Source: an uncultured Brachyspira sp. (GTDB taxonomy: Bacteria; Spirochaetota; Brachyspiria; Brachyspirales; Brachyspiraceae). Taken from it: a DNA stretch of 55,393 nucleotides. The stretch is taken from the NCBI RefSeq assembly GCF_934747485.1, contig NZ_CAKVGN010000011.1, positions 1 through 55,393 of the forward strand, read 5' to 3'. The notes under the pieces were generated by a model that did no database searches, was not told the origin of the DNA, and worked only from the letters and a program-made list of their open reading frames with translations. Numbering within the stretch: the stretch's first letter is position 1; every line of letters begins with the position of its first letter. Position numbers and translations under genes: made by a program. This document shows, in pieces, positions 9,058 to 18,002 of this stretch.

Positions 9058-9935
9058 AACTTAAAACTCTCCTTTAATTGAGTTTTTATCTTCTTTATAA
9101 TCTTTGTAACAGCATTAACAGTAATATCAAAAAGTTTAGATAAAAAGTCATAACTAACAGTAACTTTAATAGACTGCAATTTTTTTATTCTCTGTTGTTT
9201 TTTGCTAGCTAAATGTATAGTAAAAATTCCTTTCCTATTGTTTTCTGCTATCTGTAAATTGATGCTCGCTATAGAATCTTGAAGCTTTATTATATCATTA
9301 TATTTATGTATGTAAGTAGCTCTTGCTTTTTCAATAATAGAATATGCCTCTTCATAAGAAATATTAAAATAATTCATTAATGGCTTTGATACAAGATTTA
9401 TAAACAATTCTAAATTATGCATAAAAAATGTTAGAGAATCTCTCGCATTAAAAACACTCTCTATATAATTAAACATCTTCAAACTAATATTTTCTATATC
9501 ATCAGTATTATCAACATAATCGCTTAGAGAATAACTTTTTGTGTCATATAACACATCATGCAAAGTATAAGCCTCTCTATTACAAAGCGGAGCATCTATA
9601 GAAACTTCTTCTATATTATTATGTTTTTCTTTTCTCTTTTTATAGTCCACATAATTTAAATAACTATTTCTTAATGTATAAGTAAACCAAGTGATAAACT
9701 TAACTTCAGTCTCATTATATTTTAGTATAATGTTTTCTATTCTCTCCATATAGTAGCAATAAAAATCTAAAGCACTTTCATGATTAATTCCAAATGCTTT
9801 TCTTGGATAATTATAAATATACCTCGATAAATGTTCATTAATCTCTTTTAAAGTAATTACACTCTTAGTAGCTTTATAAATAGATATACTCTTTTTTATA
9901 TACTCATCATCAATAAGAAACATTTTTTTATTCAA
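9054..9935 (-). CDS. Divergent sigma-70-like protein
   Basis: The protein has 293 residues. Residues ~50-120 (FYCYYMERIENIILKYNETE, then TWFTYTLRNSYLNYVDYKKRK) follow the pattern of sigma-70 region 2, where a 'f..Wl.ti.rN...d..R' core binds the polymerase clamp and the -10 element. The C-terminus (VSYDFLSKLFDITVNAVTKI, then IKKIKTQLKE) looks like a region 4 helix-turn-helix. A ~120-residue spacer separates them, so it is longer than ECF sigma factors. The TTG start at 9935 overlaps the stop of the dciA-like gene by 4 bp and has GAGG 7 bases before it. An ATG at 9923 is the alternative. A phage-like or wholly different helical protein cannot be excluded. Confidence 0.65.
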   Translation of the reverse strand: MNKKMFLIDDEYIKKSISIYKATKSVITLKEINEHLSRYIYNYPRKAFGINHESALDFYCYYMERIENIILKYNETEVKFITWFTYTLRNSYLNYVDYKKRKEKHNNIEEVSIDAPLCNREAYTLHDVLYDTKSYSLSDYVDNTDDIENISLKMFNYIESVFNARDSLTFFMHNLELFINLVSKPLMNYFNISYEEAYSIIEKARATYIHKYNDIIKLQDSIASINLQIAENNRKGIFTIHLASKKQQRIKKLQSIKVTVSYDFLSKLFDITVNAVTKIIKKIKTQLKESFKL

Positions 9936-10372
9936 TCCTCAGCCTCAAGTAAAATATTATAAAACTTCTCTCTCATTTTTTCATCTTCTATATTAGATTC
10001 TTTTATAGTTTTATCAGCCCATTTTCTATGTTCTTCTGTTATATTTTTTTTTATATAGTTATTTTTAATATTATTATTTTCAAAACCATTATTAACATCA
10101 TCTATTCTTGTAACAAGATTATAAACCACAATATTAGTTTCGTTTTTTATATTATTGAATATTTTTATTTTATTCATAATAATCTCATTAGCCCATACAC
10201 TGTCTATAACATTAACAGTTAAAATACCATTTCTAAAAAAAGAAGGATAACATATCTTAGATAAAACATCACCCATAATTATATTCCACTTATTGGCAAT
10301 TTTTAAATATGAATATAAATTAGTATTTCTTTTATTTGAATATTCATTTAATATATCTATAATCTCTTTCAT
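9932..10372 (-). CDS. DciA/DUF721-like protein
   Basis: This 146-residue protein has the DUF721 pattern over about residues 18-90: a tryptophan-led first helix (ANKWNIIMGDVLSKICYPSF), then the hallmark strand and helix (GILTVNVIDSVWANEIIMNK). DUF721 includes DciA, the ancestral loader or operator of the replicative helicase DnaB in bacteria that lack DnaC or DnaI; it binds DnaB and DNA through this KH-like fold. The C-terminal ~50 residues are charged and probably disordered. It starts five bases after the TPR gene's stop and overlaps the sigma-like gene, so it sits in the middle of the operon. Confidence 0.75.
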   Translation of the reverse strand: MKEIIDILNEYSNKRNTNLYSYLKIANKWNIIMGDVLSKICYPSFFRNGILTVNVIDSVWANEIIMNKIKIFNNIKNETNIVVYNLVTRIDDVNNGFENNNIKNNYIKKNITEEHRKWADKTIKESNIEDEKMREKFYNILLEAED

Positions 10373-10377
10373 AAATA

Positions 10378-11163
10378 TTATTGATTTGTAGTATTTATTG
10401 TATTATTAGTATTATTAACTATATTAGTTGAATATGAATTATCAGCAGCTTGATTTGTATTTTCTATAGGCTCTATTGAGTTAACCTCTGTATCTTCATT
10501 ATGATTGATTTCAACAGTATTTACAACTTTTATATCTTCGTTTGTATATCCTAAATAATTTTTAACTCTGTTTATAGATTCAGCCACATTTCTATAAGTT
10601 TTATCTATACTGTAAACATCTTCATAAATCTTTAAAGCAGATATATAATTTTTATCTCTTTCATAAGTAGCAGCCAAATTAATCATATATACAACATTAT
10701 TTGTGCTATATATATTAGCCTTTAAGAAAGCAGCCTCAGCTAATTTATAATCTTCAGTATAAAGATATAATAGCCCTAAAAAATTATTCATATAAGCATC
10801 ATCAGGATTTAATAAAAGAGAATGCCTTATAGGTTCAATAGCCTCATTAGTTTTACCCAATTTATATAAAGCATACCCCTTTTGAAAATAAAGCTTATGA
10901 GAAAATCTATTAACTATAATACCATCTCTCGCCACTCTAAGCATATTAGTATAATCTTTCATATACATATATGAATTGGCAAGCATCTCATAATATTCTA
11001 TTTTTAGTATTGGCGTAGTTTTAATCTCTTCTTCTAATAACTCAGAAGCTTTTTTATAATTTTTAGCTTGATAGAATATATACGCATTATTAATATTAGA
11101 AGCATCATAGGTAAAACTTAAGCTAAAAAAAAGTAAAAAGAAAATAAATATTTTAATTTTCAT
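10378..11163 (-). CDS. Exported TPR protein
   Basis: From the ATG at 11163 the product begins with MKIKIFIFFLLFFSLSFTYD, a clear signal peptide without a lipobox cysteine. The frame extends 30 bases further upstream, but that would bury the signal sequence. Residues ~20-200 hold about five tetratricopeptide-like units (YFQKGYALYKLGKTNEAIEP, YMNNFLGLLYLYTEDYKLAE). The last ~60 residues are Asn/Thr-rich low complexity. It is likely a periplasmic scaffold. The gene overlaps the end of the upstream gene by 11 bp and precedes the dciA-like gene by five bases, so it is in the same operon. Confidence 0.8.
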   Translation of the reverse strand: MKIKIFIFFLLFFSLSFTYDASNINNAYIFYQAKNYKKASELLEEEIKTTPILKIEYYEMLANSYMYMKDYTNMLRVARDGIIVNRFSHKLYFQKGYALYKLGKTNEAIEPIRHSLLLNPDDAYMNNFLGLLYLYTEDYKLAEAAFLKANIYSTNNVVYMINLAATYERDKNYISALKIYEDVYSIDKTYRNVAESINRVKNYLGYTNEDIKVVNTVEINHNEDTEVNSIEPIENTNQAADNSYSTNIVNNTNNTINTTNQ

Positions 11164-11995
11164 CTTTTCTAAAACTTTGCAATCTAAAATCATTAATCAT
11201 CGCAGAAGCATAAGCTATAGTAGCATTATAAATATCTTCTTTACTTTTTCCTTTAAAGAAAGAATATACCCTCGGAGATTGAGAACTAAGAGATTCAGGC
11301 AATATAATATTATTATCAAAACTATTTTTTAAAACCATCATTTTTATAGCATTCATTTTATCAATGAAAGAATGTAGTAAAAAACCAGCCTCTTTTAATA
11401 TAAATTGTTCAAATCTGCTTGAGTTATCACCTTTATCTAAAGCATATACATAATCGCTAAACATTTCTGGAATGCGTCTTTCTCCTATAGGAGTAACAAA
11501 TCTCTGAAATTTATTGTCATAATCTTTCAAAGCAGTCTCTACTATATAATCGCTAGCAGGACCGCTTGAAAAATATCTTACAACAGAAAAACATTCATAT
11601 AATTCTCTAAAAGCACCATATAAATGCTGAAGTTCATAATCAGCCTTATCATGCAATTTAGCTTCCGGATATTTTTCTACGGCATTTCTAAATTTCTCTA
11701 TCATGTTATCAACTTTTTTCATGAAAGAGTTTTCTTTTGCTTTTTCCTCTTCAGCTTTCTTTCTTTGAGCCTCTTCTTCTTTTTGCATCAAAGTTGTTTT
11801 AATATCTTCTAATATTTTAAGTTCTAATAATAAAAAACTAGATAAATCCTGTCTATTTTCTAAAGCCTCTCTATATCTATTATTAAAAGAATCAACATTA
11901 TATATTCTAGAACCATACCTTTCAGCACCCTCAGCATAATCTTTTCTAATTTTTGCTAAAGTTGCATTAATTTCTTTATCGCTTAAACCAGGCAT
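11153..11995 (-). CDS. Conserved-looking soluble helical protein, unknown
   Basis: The 280 residues show no signal peptide or membrane helix and no recognised family. Residues ~60-100 are a charged coiled-coil stretch (KEEEAQRKKAEEEKAKE). The rest is predicted helical, with a Gly/Pro break (SSGPASDYIVE). It is the first gene of the leftward operon. The ATG follows an AGGGGA ribosome binding site at good distance. A cytoplasmic structural or adaptor role would fit, but nothing in the sequence proves it. Confidence 0.7.
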   Translation of the reverse strand: MPGLSDKEINATLAKIRKDYAEGAERYGSRIYNVDSFNNRYREALENRQDLSSFLLLELKILEDIKTTLMQKEEEAQRKKAEEEKAKENSFMKKVDNMIEKFRNAVEKYPEAKLHDKADYELQHLYGAFRELYECFSVVRYFSSGPASDYIVETALKDYDNKFQRFVTPIGERRIPEMFSDYVYALDKGDNSSRFEQFILKEAGFLLHSFIDKMNAIKMMVLKNSFDNNIILPESLSSQSPRVYSFFKGKSKEDIYNATIAYASAMINDFRLQSFRKDEN

Positions 11996-12074
11996 ACCAA
12001 GTCCCCTAAAATTTAATTATGAATAACTCATATATTATACTATATTATAAAAAATAAATAAACAAAAAAAGAAA

Positions 12075-13346
12075 TTATTTTTCTATCATAATATTGAGTA
12101 TTTCAACATCAGTAGCTTTCATACCTTCTTTAGCCATTCTTCCTATGCTGTCAATAGTAGCTTCCACATCATCTTTTACAAGTCCGTCTCCAGACTTAAA
12201 CACCTTTCCATCTCTCGCCATATTAAAAGCAAGGATTCCGCAATCAATAGCCTCAGCAATCTTGGAAGCACAAGAAGATTTAGCTCCATCACAAACCATT
12301 CCGCCTATAGTAGCTAAAGCATTGATTATAGTATCGGTTATTTCTTTGTATGTAGCATCATGCAAATAAGCTATTCCAGAAGCAGCACCAGTAGCAGCAC
12401 ATACAACCCCGCAGAATGCTGATAGTTTGCCTATATGTTTCTTCTGTAAAATCGCTATTAAGTTTGATAAAACTAAAGCCCTATATAATTTCTCTTCAGA
12501 TACTTTTAAATGTGAAGCATATTCTATGACAGGAATAGAAGCCGTAATACCCTGATTGCCGCTTCCGGAATTTGTAACTACAGGCATAGCACATCCGCCC
12601 ATACGAGCATCAGAGCCTGCAGAAGCATAAGCTTTTGCTTTGTTTCTTATATCATTTTCTCCATAATGCTTTAATAATGTCTTTCCAACAGAAGCACCAT
12701 ATTCATTTTTCATACCTTCTTTGGATATAGCTGTATTCATATTAATTTGTCTTGATATTATATCTTTTATGTCTTCTATTTTTACCTCATTAGCAAAAGT
12801 ATATATATCTTTAACAGTGAGAGATTCTCTATCTGTATTAGAATCTGAAGAAGAATTATCATCAGATTTAAAAATTTCTTTACCATCTTTAATTATTTTT
12901 GTAATATTAGTGTGTCCGTTTCTTATTTCAACTATAGCATTAGATTTTTTATTTTTAGCTTCAATAATAATATATAAGTTTTCAACGTTCTCTATAAGCT
13001 CACATTTACAAAAATCTGTTTTAAGCAATATCTTTGTATTATCAATATCCTCTTGTTTAATACTGCTTAATACCTCAAGATTTTTACTAGCATCTCCTCC
13101 AACTATTCCTAAAACAGCCGCAACGTCTATTCCTTTTAATCCATTAGAATTAGGAACTGTAACTCCTTTAACATTCTTAATAATATTTCCGCTGCATTTC
13201 ACTACAACCGATTCCGGCATATCTCCCAAAACCTCTCTAACCTTAGCCCCTGCAAATGCTATAGCTATAGGCTCAGTACATCCCAAAGCAGGAACCAACT
13301 CCTCTTTTAAAATATTAATATAATTCTCATATAGATTTTTATCCAT
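12075..13346 (-). CDS. L-cysteine desulfidase / UPF0597 family
   Basis: This 423-residue protein belongs to the CyuA/YhaM (UPF0597) family, related to the alpha part of iron-sulfur serine dehydratases. It breaks down cysteine to pyruvate, sulfide and ammonia, probably with a [4Fe-4S] cluster. Family signatures are ALGCTEPIAIAFAGAKVREV near the N-terminus and GGCAMPVVTNSGSGNQGI in the middle. Cys-rich loops (FCGVVCAATGAASG, CDGAKSSCASK) carry likely cluster ligands. Serine dehydratase activity is the main alternative. A GGGGGA ribosome binding site precedes the ATG. The divergent neighbour is an amino-acid symporter, which fits uptake followed by catabolism. Confidence 0.88.
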   Translation of the reverse strand: MDKNLYENYINILKEELVPALGCTEPIAIAFAGAKVREVLGDMPESVVVKCSGNIIKNVKGVTVPNSNGLKGIDVAAVLGIVGGDASKNLEVLSSIKQEDIDNTKILLKTDFCKCELIENVENLYIIIEAKNKKSNAIVEIRNGHTNITKIIKDGKEIFKSDDNSSSDSNTDRESLTVKDIYTFANEVKIEDIKDIISRQINMNTAISKEGMKNEYGASVGKTLLKHYGENDIRNKAKAYASAGSDARMGGCAMPVVTNSGSGNQGITASIPVIEYASHLKVSEEKLYRALVLSNLIAILQKKHIGKLSAFCGVVCAATGAASGIAYLHDATYKEITDTIINALATIGGMVCDGAKSSCASKIAEAIDCGILAFNMARDGKVFKSGDGLVKDDVEATIDSIGRMAKEGMKATDVEILNIMIEK

Positions 13347-13379
13347 TTTTTTTATTCCCCCATCTTTTATACAACTTAA

Positions 13380-13407
13380 AGTATATATACTTTTATATTA
13401 AAATCAA
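13380..13407 (-). promoter_or_regulatory. Candidate sigma-70 promoter for the cysteine desulfidase
   Basis: On the minus strand TTGATT (13407-13402), a 16-nt spacer and TATACT (13385-13380) lie about 35 bp before the start codon. Confidence 0.5.
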
Positions 13408-13492
13408 TATGTTATTTATTTTATTAAATCATATCAATAATTACAAATTTAGCTAAATAATATTACTGTTTGTAGTTATTAATTACAAAAAA

Positions 13493-13528
13493 TGTGATTT
13501 TGTATTTACTTGTTGTGATTTTTGTATA
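13493..13528 (+). promoter_or_regulatory. Phased direct repeat in the divergent promoter region
   Basis: TGTGATTTTGTATT (13493) and TGTGATTTTTGTATA (13514) are near-identical and start 21 bp apart, about two helical turns. They overlap a weak promoter (TTTACT 13505, TATATT 13527) for the symporter. They look like a tandem regulator-binding site. Confidence 0.4.
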
Positions 13529-13571
13529 TATTAGTAATTATAAGTATTTTTTAATATTTTAAGGAGTAAAA

Positions 13572-14771
13572 ATGGAAAAAAAATTTAAACTTGGATTGGT
13601 GCCTAGGTTAATTATTGGAATTTTGCTTGGTATATTTTTTGGACAGCAATTTATGCCGGAAGCAATATCAAGAATTATAGTAACTGCATCTGGTATATTT
13701 AGCTCTTATTTAAAATTTGTAATACCTTTGATGATAGTTTCTTATGTATCTATGGGTATAGCTGATTTAAAAGAAGGGTCTGGCTTCTTACTGCTTATAA
13801 CTTGTATATTAGCTTATGGCTCTACATTAATTGCTGGGTCTGCATCTTTTTTAGTAGCTTACAATTTATTTCCTAGCTTTATGAGTGCTGATGATATTCA
13901 AAGAATTGCTGATGCTGCTGGTAATTCTGTTACTCCTTACTTATCTATAACTGTAACACCTTTATTAGATACTTTAGCTGCTGTTTTATTTGCATTTATA
14001 ATAGGTCTTGGAATATCCACTATGAGAGGCAAAGAAATAGGCGAATATTTATACAATGTATTTAAAGAATTATCTACTATTATTGATAAAGTATTAAGAG
14101 TATCTATAATTCCTTTACTTCCTCTTTATATTTGCGGTACTTTTGTTGATATGACAAGGTCTGGAAAAACTTTTGTAATATTAGGAATATTATGGAAAGT
14201 ATTCTTAGTAGTTATTATTATGCATTTAATATATCTTCTAATAGCTTTTTTAGTATCAGGCTCTATAGGAAAGAAAAATCCTTTTATGCTTATGAAAAAC
14301 CAAATTGCAGGATATGCAACTGCTTTGGGAACTCAATCATCTGCAGCTACTATACCTGTCAATTTACAATGTGCCGAAAAAGATGGAATATCTGAACAAA
14401 TAAGAAATTTCGTAGTGCCTCTTTGTGCTAATATCCATATGGCAGGCTCTATGATAACAATTACAGCATGTGCTACAGCAGTATGTTTAATGAATCAGAT
14501 TCCTATAACTTACAGCACAATACTTCCATTTATTGCTATGCTTGGTATTGCTATGATAGCTTCTCCAGGTGCTCCCGGAGGTTCTATCATGACAGCTTTA
14601 CCATTCCTTTATATGGTTGGTCTTGGAGGTCCTGATAGTCCTTTAAGTGCTATAATGGTTGCTTTATACATCACTCAAGACTCATTCGGTACTGCTTGCA
14701 ATGTATCTGGTGATAATGCTTTGGGTGTTATAGTTGATACAATATATAAAAAGAAAATTGTAAAAGCTTAA
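13572..14771 (+). CDS. Dicarboxylate/amino acid:cation symporter (DAACS family)
   Basis: This 399-residue polytopic inner-membrane protein has the GltP/GltT/SstT fold. The re-entrant hairpin serine motif (GTQSSAATIPVNLQCAE), the TM7 ligand region (VVPLCANIHMAGSMI, a variant of NMDGT), HP2 (IASPGAPGGSIMTALPF) and TM8 (QDSFGTACNVSGDNALG) are all present. The family couples Na+ or H+ to uptake of aspartate, glutamate, serine or other small amino acids. The HMAGS variant at the NMDGT site suggests a substrate other than glutamate. The head-to-head cysteine desulfidase suggests cysteine or serine, by inference. AAGGAG precedes the ATG by five bases. Confidence 0.9.
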   Translation: MEKKFKLGLVPRLIIGILLGIFFGQQFMPEAISRIIVTASGIFSSYLKFVIPLMIVSYVSMGIADLKEGSGFLLLITCILAYGSTLIAGSASFLVAYNLFPSFMSADDIQRIADAAGNSVTPYLSITVTPLLDTLAAVLFAFIIGLGISTMRGKEIGEYLYNVFKELSTIIDKVLRVSIIPLLPLYICGTFVDMTRSGKTFVILGILWKVFLVVIIMHLIYLLIAFLVSGSIGKKNPFMLMKNQIAGYATALGTQSSAATIPVNLQCAEKDGISEQIRNFVVPLCANIHMAGSMITITACATAVCLMNQIPITYSTILPFIAMLGIAMIASPGAPGGSIMTALPFLYMVGLGGPDSPLSAIMVALYITQDSFGTACNVSGDNALGVIVDTIYKKKIVKA

Positions 14772-14792
14772 ACTTAACAATTAAAAAATTAT

Positions 14793-14824
14793 AGCCGTCT
14801 ATTATTTTTAGGCGGCTTTTTTAT
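14793..14824 (+). terminator. Hairpin terminator after the DAACS gene
   Basis: An 8-bp stem with one G-T pair (AGCCGTCT 14793-14800, AGGCGGCT 14810-14817) encloses a 9-nt loop and ends in a T-run. It lies between convergent genes. Confidence 0.85.
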
Positions 14825-14845
14825 TATCTTACTTAATTAATATAT

Positions 14846-16102
14846 TTAATCTTCTTTAAAATCATATATAGAAGTTACTCCAAGAACCTTAGCCACCATA
14901 TATGATATTATGGCCACTATCATAAGAGCAACAAAATTTGAAACAGAACTTGATATTTCTAATATTAATATGCATACCATTATAGGTGTTCTTGTAATAC
15001 CAGACATCATTGAAGTAATACCCAACACTATAAACAAATCTCCATACATAGCATATTCCGGAAAATAATGCACCAAAAAAATATCATACAAAGAACCTAT
15101 AGAAGAACCAAGTATAAAGGTAGGAAAGAATACCCCCCCAACAGCTCCAGATGTAGAACATACCGATGTATAAAAAAGCTTAACAAATATAAGTATAAAT
15201 AACATATATATAGGAAACTTATCCATTACTATACTTCCTATAAGCAAATCTCCGCTTCCCAACACATAAGGAAAAAACATTATCATAATACCCGCAGTTA
15301 TAAAAGCAGGCACAGGACGAAGTATATCATTTTTTATATTCTGGTAAAATTTGCTAAATGTATTCATGAGTATATTTTGAAAAGAAGCAAGAAGTCCGCA
15401 TATTAACCCCAAAGGAAGCAATGATATATAATGTCTTACTTCAAGTATCCTCGGTAAGTTAAAATTAAGTATCATAGATTGCCCTAAAATATGCTCTATT
15501 ACAAGTATAGAAAATATTGAAGAGAGTGCTATACAAACAAAAACTATATGATTTTTATTTTCTTTAAGCTCTTCAAAAGAGAAAGCAATTCCTGTAAATG
15601 GTGCACTAAAAGTGGCAGTCATACCTGCACAAGCACCAGCTATAATAAGATATCTTCTATATTTGGATATATGAGTGTAAAAATGTTTATGATAAAAAAG
15701 CCCAACAAGCGTTCCTATATGCATAGAAGGACCAGCTCTTCCGAGTGAAAGTCCGCTTGCAAAAGATATCATACTTCCAAAAAGTTTTAGTATTATTTCA
15801 ACAACAATATTTTTAGGTTCATTAAGCGATAAGTAATAATTTATTTGAGGGACTCCCGCACCTCTTATTTGCGGATAATGTCTTAATATAAGCCCTATAA
15901 GAGAGCCGAGAGAAATTAAAACTATAAACATTATTATAGTATAATACCATTTACTAAGAATAAAATTTGAAACATAAAAAATATTAATACTTAGTCTGTA
16001 TAATATCATTCTATAAAAAGACACTATAAACCCAACTGTAGCACCTATAAACGATGAGAGTACATATAGTTTTATATATTTCGATTCAAAATTCAGTTTC
16101 AT
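14846..16102 (-). CDS. CLC-family chloride channel/transporter lacking the gating glutamate
   Basis: The 418 residues have the CLC fold with about ten hydrophobic helices and no CBS domains. Anion-pathway motifs are recognisable: GAGVP (81-85, for GSGIP), GRAGP (121-125, for GREGP), GGVFFPTFILG (for GxFxP), and a C-terminal Tyr (SIYD). The external gating glutamate of GREGP, needed for Cl-/H+ exchange in known CLCs, is Ala123 here (codon GCT, 15736-15734). The internal proton glutamate is kept (FSFEEL). It is therefore predicted to be uncoupled, closer to a passive anion channel. The gene lies 82 bp downstream of ychF, in the same direction. Confidence 0.9.
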   Translation of the reverse strand: MKLNFESKYIKLYVLSSFIGATVGFIVSFYRMILYRLSINIFYVSNFILSKWYYTIIMFIVLISLGSLIGLILRHYPQIRGAGVPQINYYLSLNEPKNIVVEIILKLFGSMISFASGLSLGRAGPSMHIGTLVGLFYHKHFYTHISKYRRYLIIAGACAGMTATFSAPFTGIAFSFEELKENKNHIVFVCIALSSIFSILVIEHILGQSMILNFNLPRILEVRHYISLLPLGLICGLLASFQNILMNTFSKFYQNIKNDILRPVPAFITAGIMIMFFPYVLGSGDLLIGSIVMDKFPIYMLFILIFVKLFYTSVCSTSGAVGGVFFPTFILGSSIGSLYDIFLVHYFPEYAMYGDLFIVLGITSMMSGITRTPIMVCILILEISSSVSNFVALMIVAIISYMVAKVLGVTSIYDFKED

Positions 16103-16184
16103 TTTATTATTTTTTTGATATTTTTATTTCATATCTTATTTTTTATTTAGAATTAAACTTTTTTAAACTCTTATAGAAAGAAAA

Positions 16185-17285
16185 TTAAACATTGAACCTA
16201 AAAGTTACAACATCTCCCTCTTGCATAAGATACTGTTTACCCTCAAGTCTAATAGCACCAGCCTCTTTAGCCTTAACAAAACTTCCAAGCTCCAAAAGTT
16301 TATCACAGTTAATAACCTCAGCACTAATGAATCCCCTCTCAAAATCGCTGTGTATAACTCCCGCAGCCTCTGGAGCATAAGCACCTTCTCTCACAGTCCA
16401 AGCTCTTGTTTCATCTTCTCCGGAAGTAAGGAATGTTAAAAGCTTTAACAATTTATGTCCTGCTTTAGTTAATCTCTCTACTCCAGACTCTTTAACTCCC
16501 AAATCTGCTAAATAGCTTAATCTCTCCTCTTCGTCCAAATCCTGTAAATCTGCCTCTATTTTGGCACTAAAAGGTATAAGCTCTATATTTCTCTCTTTGG
16601 CATAATTTTGAAGTGTTACATAATGAGAATTTTTTTCTGGGTTAGCTAATTCATTTTCTGATAAATTAGCCCCTATCATCATGCTCTTTGATGTTAATAA
16701 AAATAATGGTTTTAATATATCTTTTTCTGCATCGGTTAAATCTAAACTAAATATTGGTTTAAAATTGTTTAACTCTGGAAGTATTTTTTCAAGTAATGCA
16801 ATCTCTTCTTCTACTGCTTTTGCTTTGCTTCCTTTAGCAACCTTTTTTTGTCTCTCCATTCTTGCATTAAGCGTTTCAATATCTGCAAGCATAAGCTCTG
16901 TTAATATTATGTCTAAATCTCTTAATGGATCAACTTCTCCTATATGAGTAATGTTTCCGTCTTCAAATACACGCACAACATGAAGAACTGCATTTACTTC
17001 TCTAATATGTGAAAGGAATTTGTTTCCAAGCCCCTCCCCTTTAGAAGCTCCCTTTACAAGTCCGGCAATATCTACAAATGTAGTAGTATTATAAACTTTC
17101 TTTTTTGATTTAAAAAGATTTGCTAATTTATCTACTCTTTCATCTTTTATTATAGCGGTAGCTTCGTTTTTATCTATAGTACAAAATGGATAATTAGCTG
17201 CCTCTGCATGAGCATTTGTTAGTGCATTAAAAAGTGTTGATTTTCCTACATTTGGAAGTCCTACTATTCCTATAGATAAAGCCAT
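16185..17285 (-). CDS. ychF: Obg-family ATPase YchF
   Basis: This 366-residue protein matches the universal, ribosome-associated, redox-sensitive YchF/OLA1 family in length and motifs. It has the P-loop GLPNVGKST (about 9-17) and the G3 segment DIAGLVKGASKGEGLGN. In place of the GTP-specific NKxD it has NLSE, which gives this family its ATP preference. A helical coiled-coil insert (MERQKKVAKGSKAKAVEEE) and a C-terminal TGS domain (EGAYAPEAAGVIHSDFERGF) follow. AAGGA precedes the ATG. It is a housekeeping gene, probably transcribed alone or with the CLC gene. Confidence 0.96.
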   Translation of the reverse strand: MALSIGIVGLPNVGKSTLFNALTNAHAEAANYPFCTIDKNEATAIIKDERVDKLANLFKSKKKVYNTTTFVDIAGLVKGASKGEGLGNKFLSHIREVNAVLHVVRVFEDGNITHIGEVDPLRDLDIILTELMLADIETLNARMERQKKVAKGSKAKAVEEEIALLEKILPELNNFKPIFSLDLTDAEKDILKPLFLLTSKSMMIGANLSENELANPEKNSHYVTLQNYAKERNIELIPFSAKIEADLQDLDEEERLSYLADLGVKESGVERLTKAGHKLLKLLTFLTSGEDETRAWTVREGAYAPEAAGVIHSDFERGFISAEVINCDKLLELGSFVKAKEAGAIRLEGKQYLMQEGDVVTFRFNV

Positions 17286-17490
17286 ATTCTTATTTCCTTA
17301 AATTAATATTTAAATAAAATTAAAAAACTGAATTATTTTCTATAGTATTATATATTAAAAAATATTAATAACAAGCATATAAAAGATTATAATTGTAGTA
17401 ATTTTATAAAATTTATATTGTTTATATTATATAAGATGTTTTATATATACTGAAAATTTTTAAATTTATTAAAATTATTTTTTGTCTATT

Positions 17491-17558
17491 TGCGGGGACT
17501 AGCCCCCGCACCCCCAGTTCTTTTGTAGCCACAAAGAACCAAAAAGGCTGCATTTTTT
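17491..17558 (+). repeat. GC-rich dispersed repeat, B unit copy 2
   Basis: GGGGACTAGCCCCCGCACCCC is followed by the hairpin arms GTTCTTT and AAAGAAC (17517-17538) and then AAAAAGGCTGCATTTTTT, as in copy 1 at 8311. Confidence 0.85.
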
Positions 17559-17607
17559 AAGCAAAATATAAGTATTATATTTATATATATCCTAAGATAT
17601 GAAGTTA

Positions 17608-17675
17608 AATATTTGCACTTTTTGCAACTTTGACGAAGTCCGCAAAGCGAAGGCAGGAAAAAGTTGAATAAAACA
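17608..17675 (+). repeat. Dispersed repeat, A unit
   Basis: The unit runs ATATTTGCACTTTTTGCAAC, GAAGTCCGCAAAGCG and GGCAGGAAAAAGTTGAATAA. A diverged reverse-complement copy lies at 43030-43105, again next to a B unit. Confidence 0.65.
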
Positions 17676-17710
17676 AACATTAATATAAAAAAATTATTTG
17701 TTTAAATTAA

Positions 17711-17774
17711 AATATTTGCAGGGCTTTGCCCCGCACCCCACTTCTTTTATTGATATAAAAGAAGCAAAAGAACT
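17711..17774 (+). repeat. GC-rich dispersed repeat, B unit copy 3
   Basis: ATTTGCAGGGCTTTGCCCCG and CACCCCACTTCTTTTAT are followed by ATAAAAGAAGC. The first segment is shared, inverted, with 43200-43246. Inner arms GGGC/GCCC and CTTCTTTTAT/ATAAAAGAAG can form two hairpins. Confidence 0.8.
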
Positions 17775-18002
17775 ATATTTTATGAAGTCCATGCAAAATG
17801 AATTATAAAAAGCTGATAATATATATATAAAATGTAGAAATTTATAAAACATAATTAATTTCAATATTTTACAAAACTTTTATATAATAAAAAATCAACG
17901 ATACATCTATAATTTATTATAAAATTCATCTTATAAAATGTTTATTTATTAAAATAAAGGTATATAATTATGAAATGTTGATATTAAATTAAGGGCAAAT
18001 AT

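Larger units (their letters stand above)
17286..18002. other. 717-bp gene-free region carrying repeats
   Basis: AT-rich spacer between divergent ychF and the Rieske pseudogene. It holds one GC-rich B unit (17491-17558), one A unit (17608-17675) and a second B-type unit (17711-17774). A 64-codon frame over the repeats (17680-17486, minus) has no ribosome binding site and is not believed. The last 200 bp should contain the promoter of the Rieske gene, but no convincing hexamers stand out. Confidence 0.7.

Noticed and set aside
12721..13323. 200-codon plus-strand frame inside the cysteine desulfidase gene
   Set aside because: Mirror frame of a well-recognised enzyme; no ribosome binding site and low-complexity hydrophobic content.
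17486..17680. 64-codon minus-strand frame between ychF and the Rieske gene
   Set aside because: Made up of the dispersed repeat units; no start signal.
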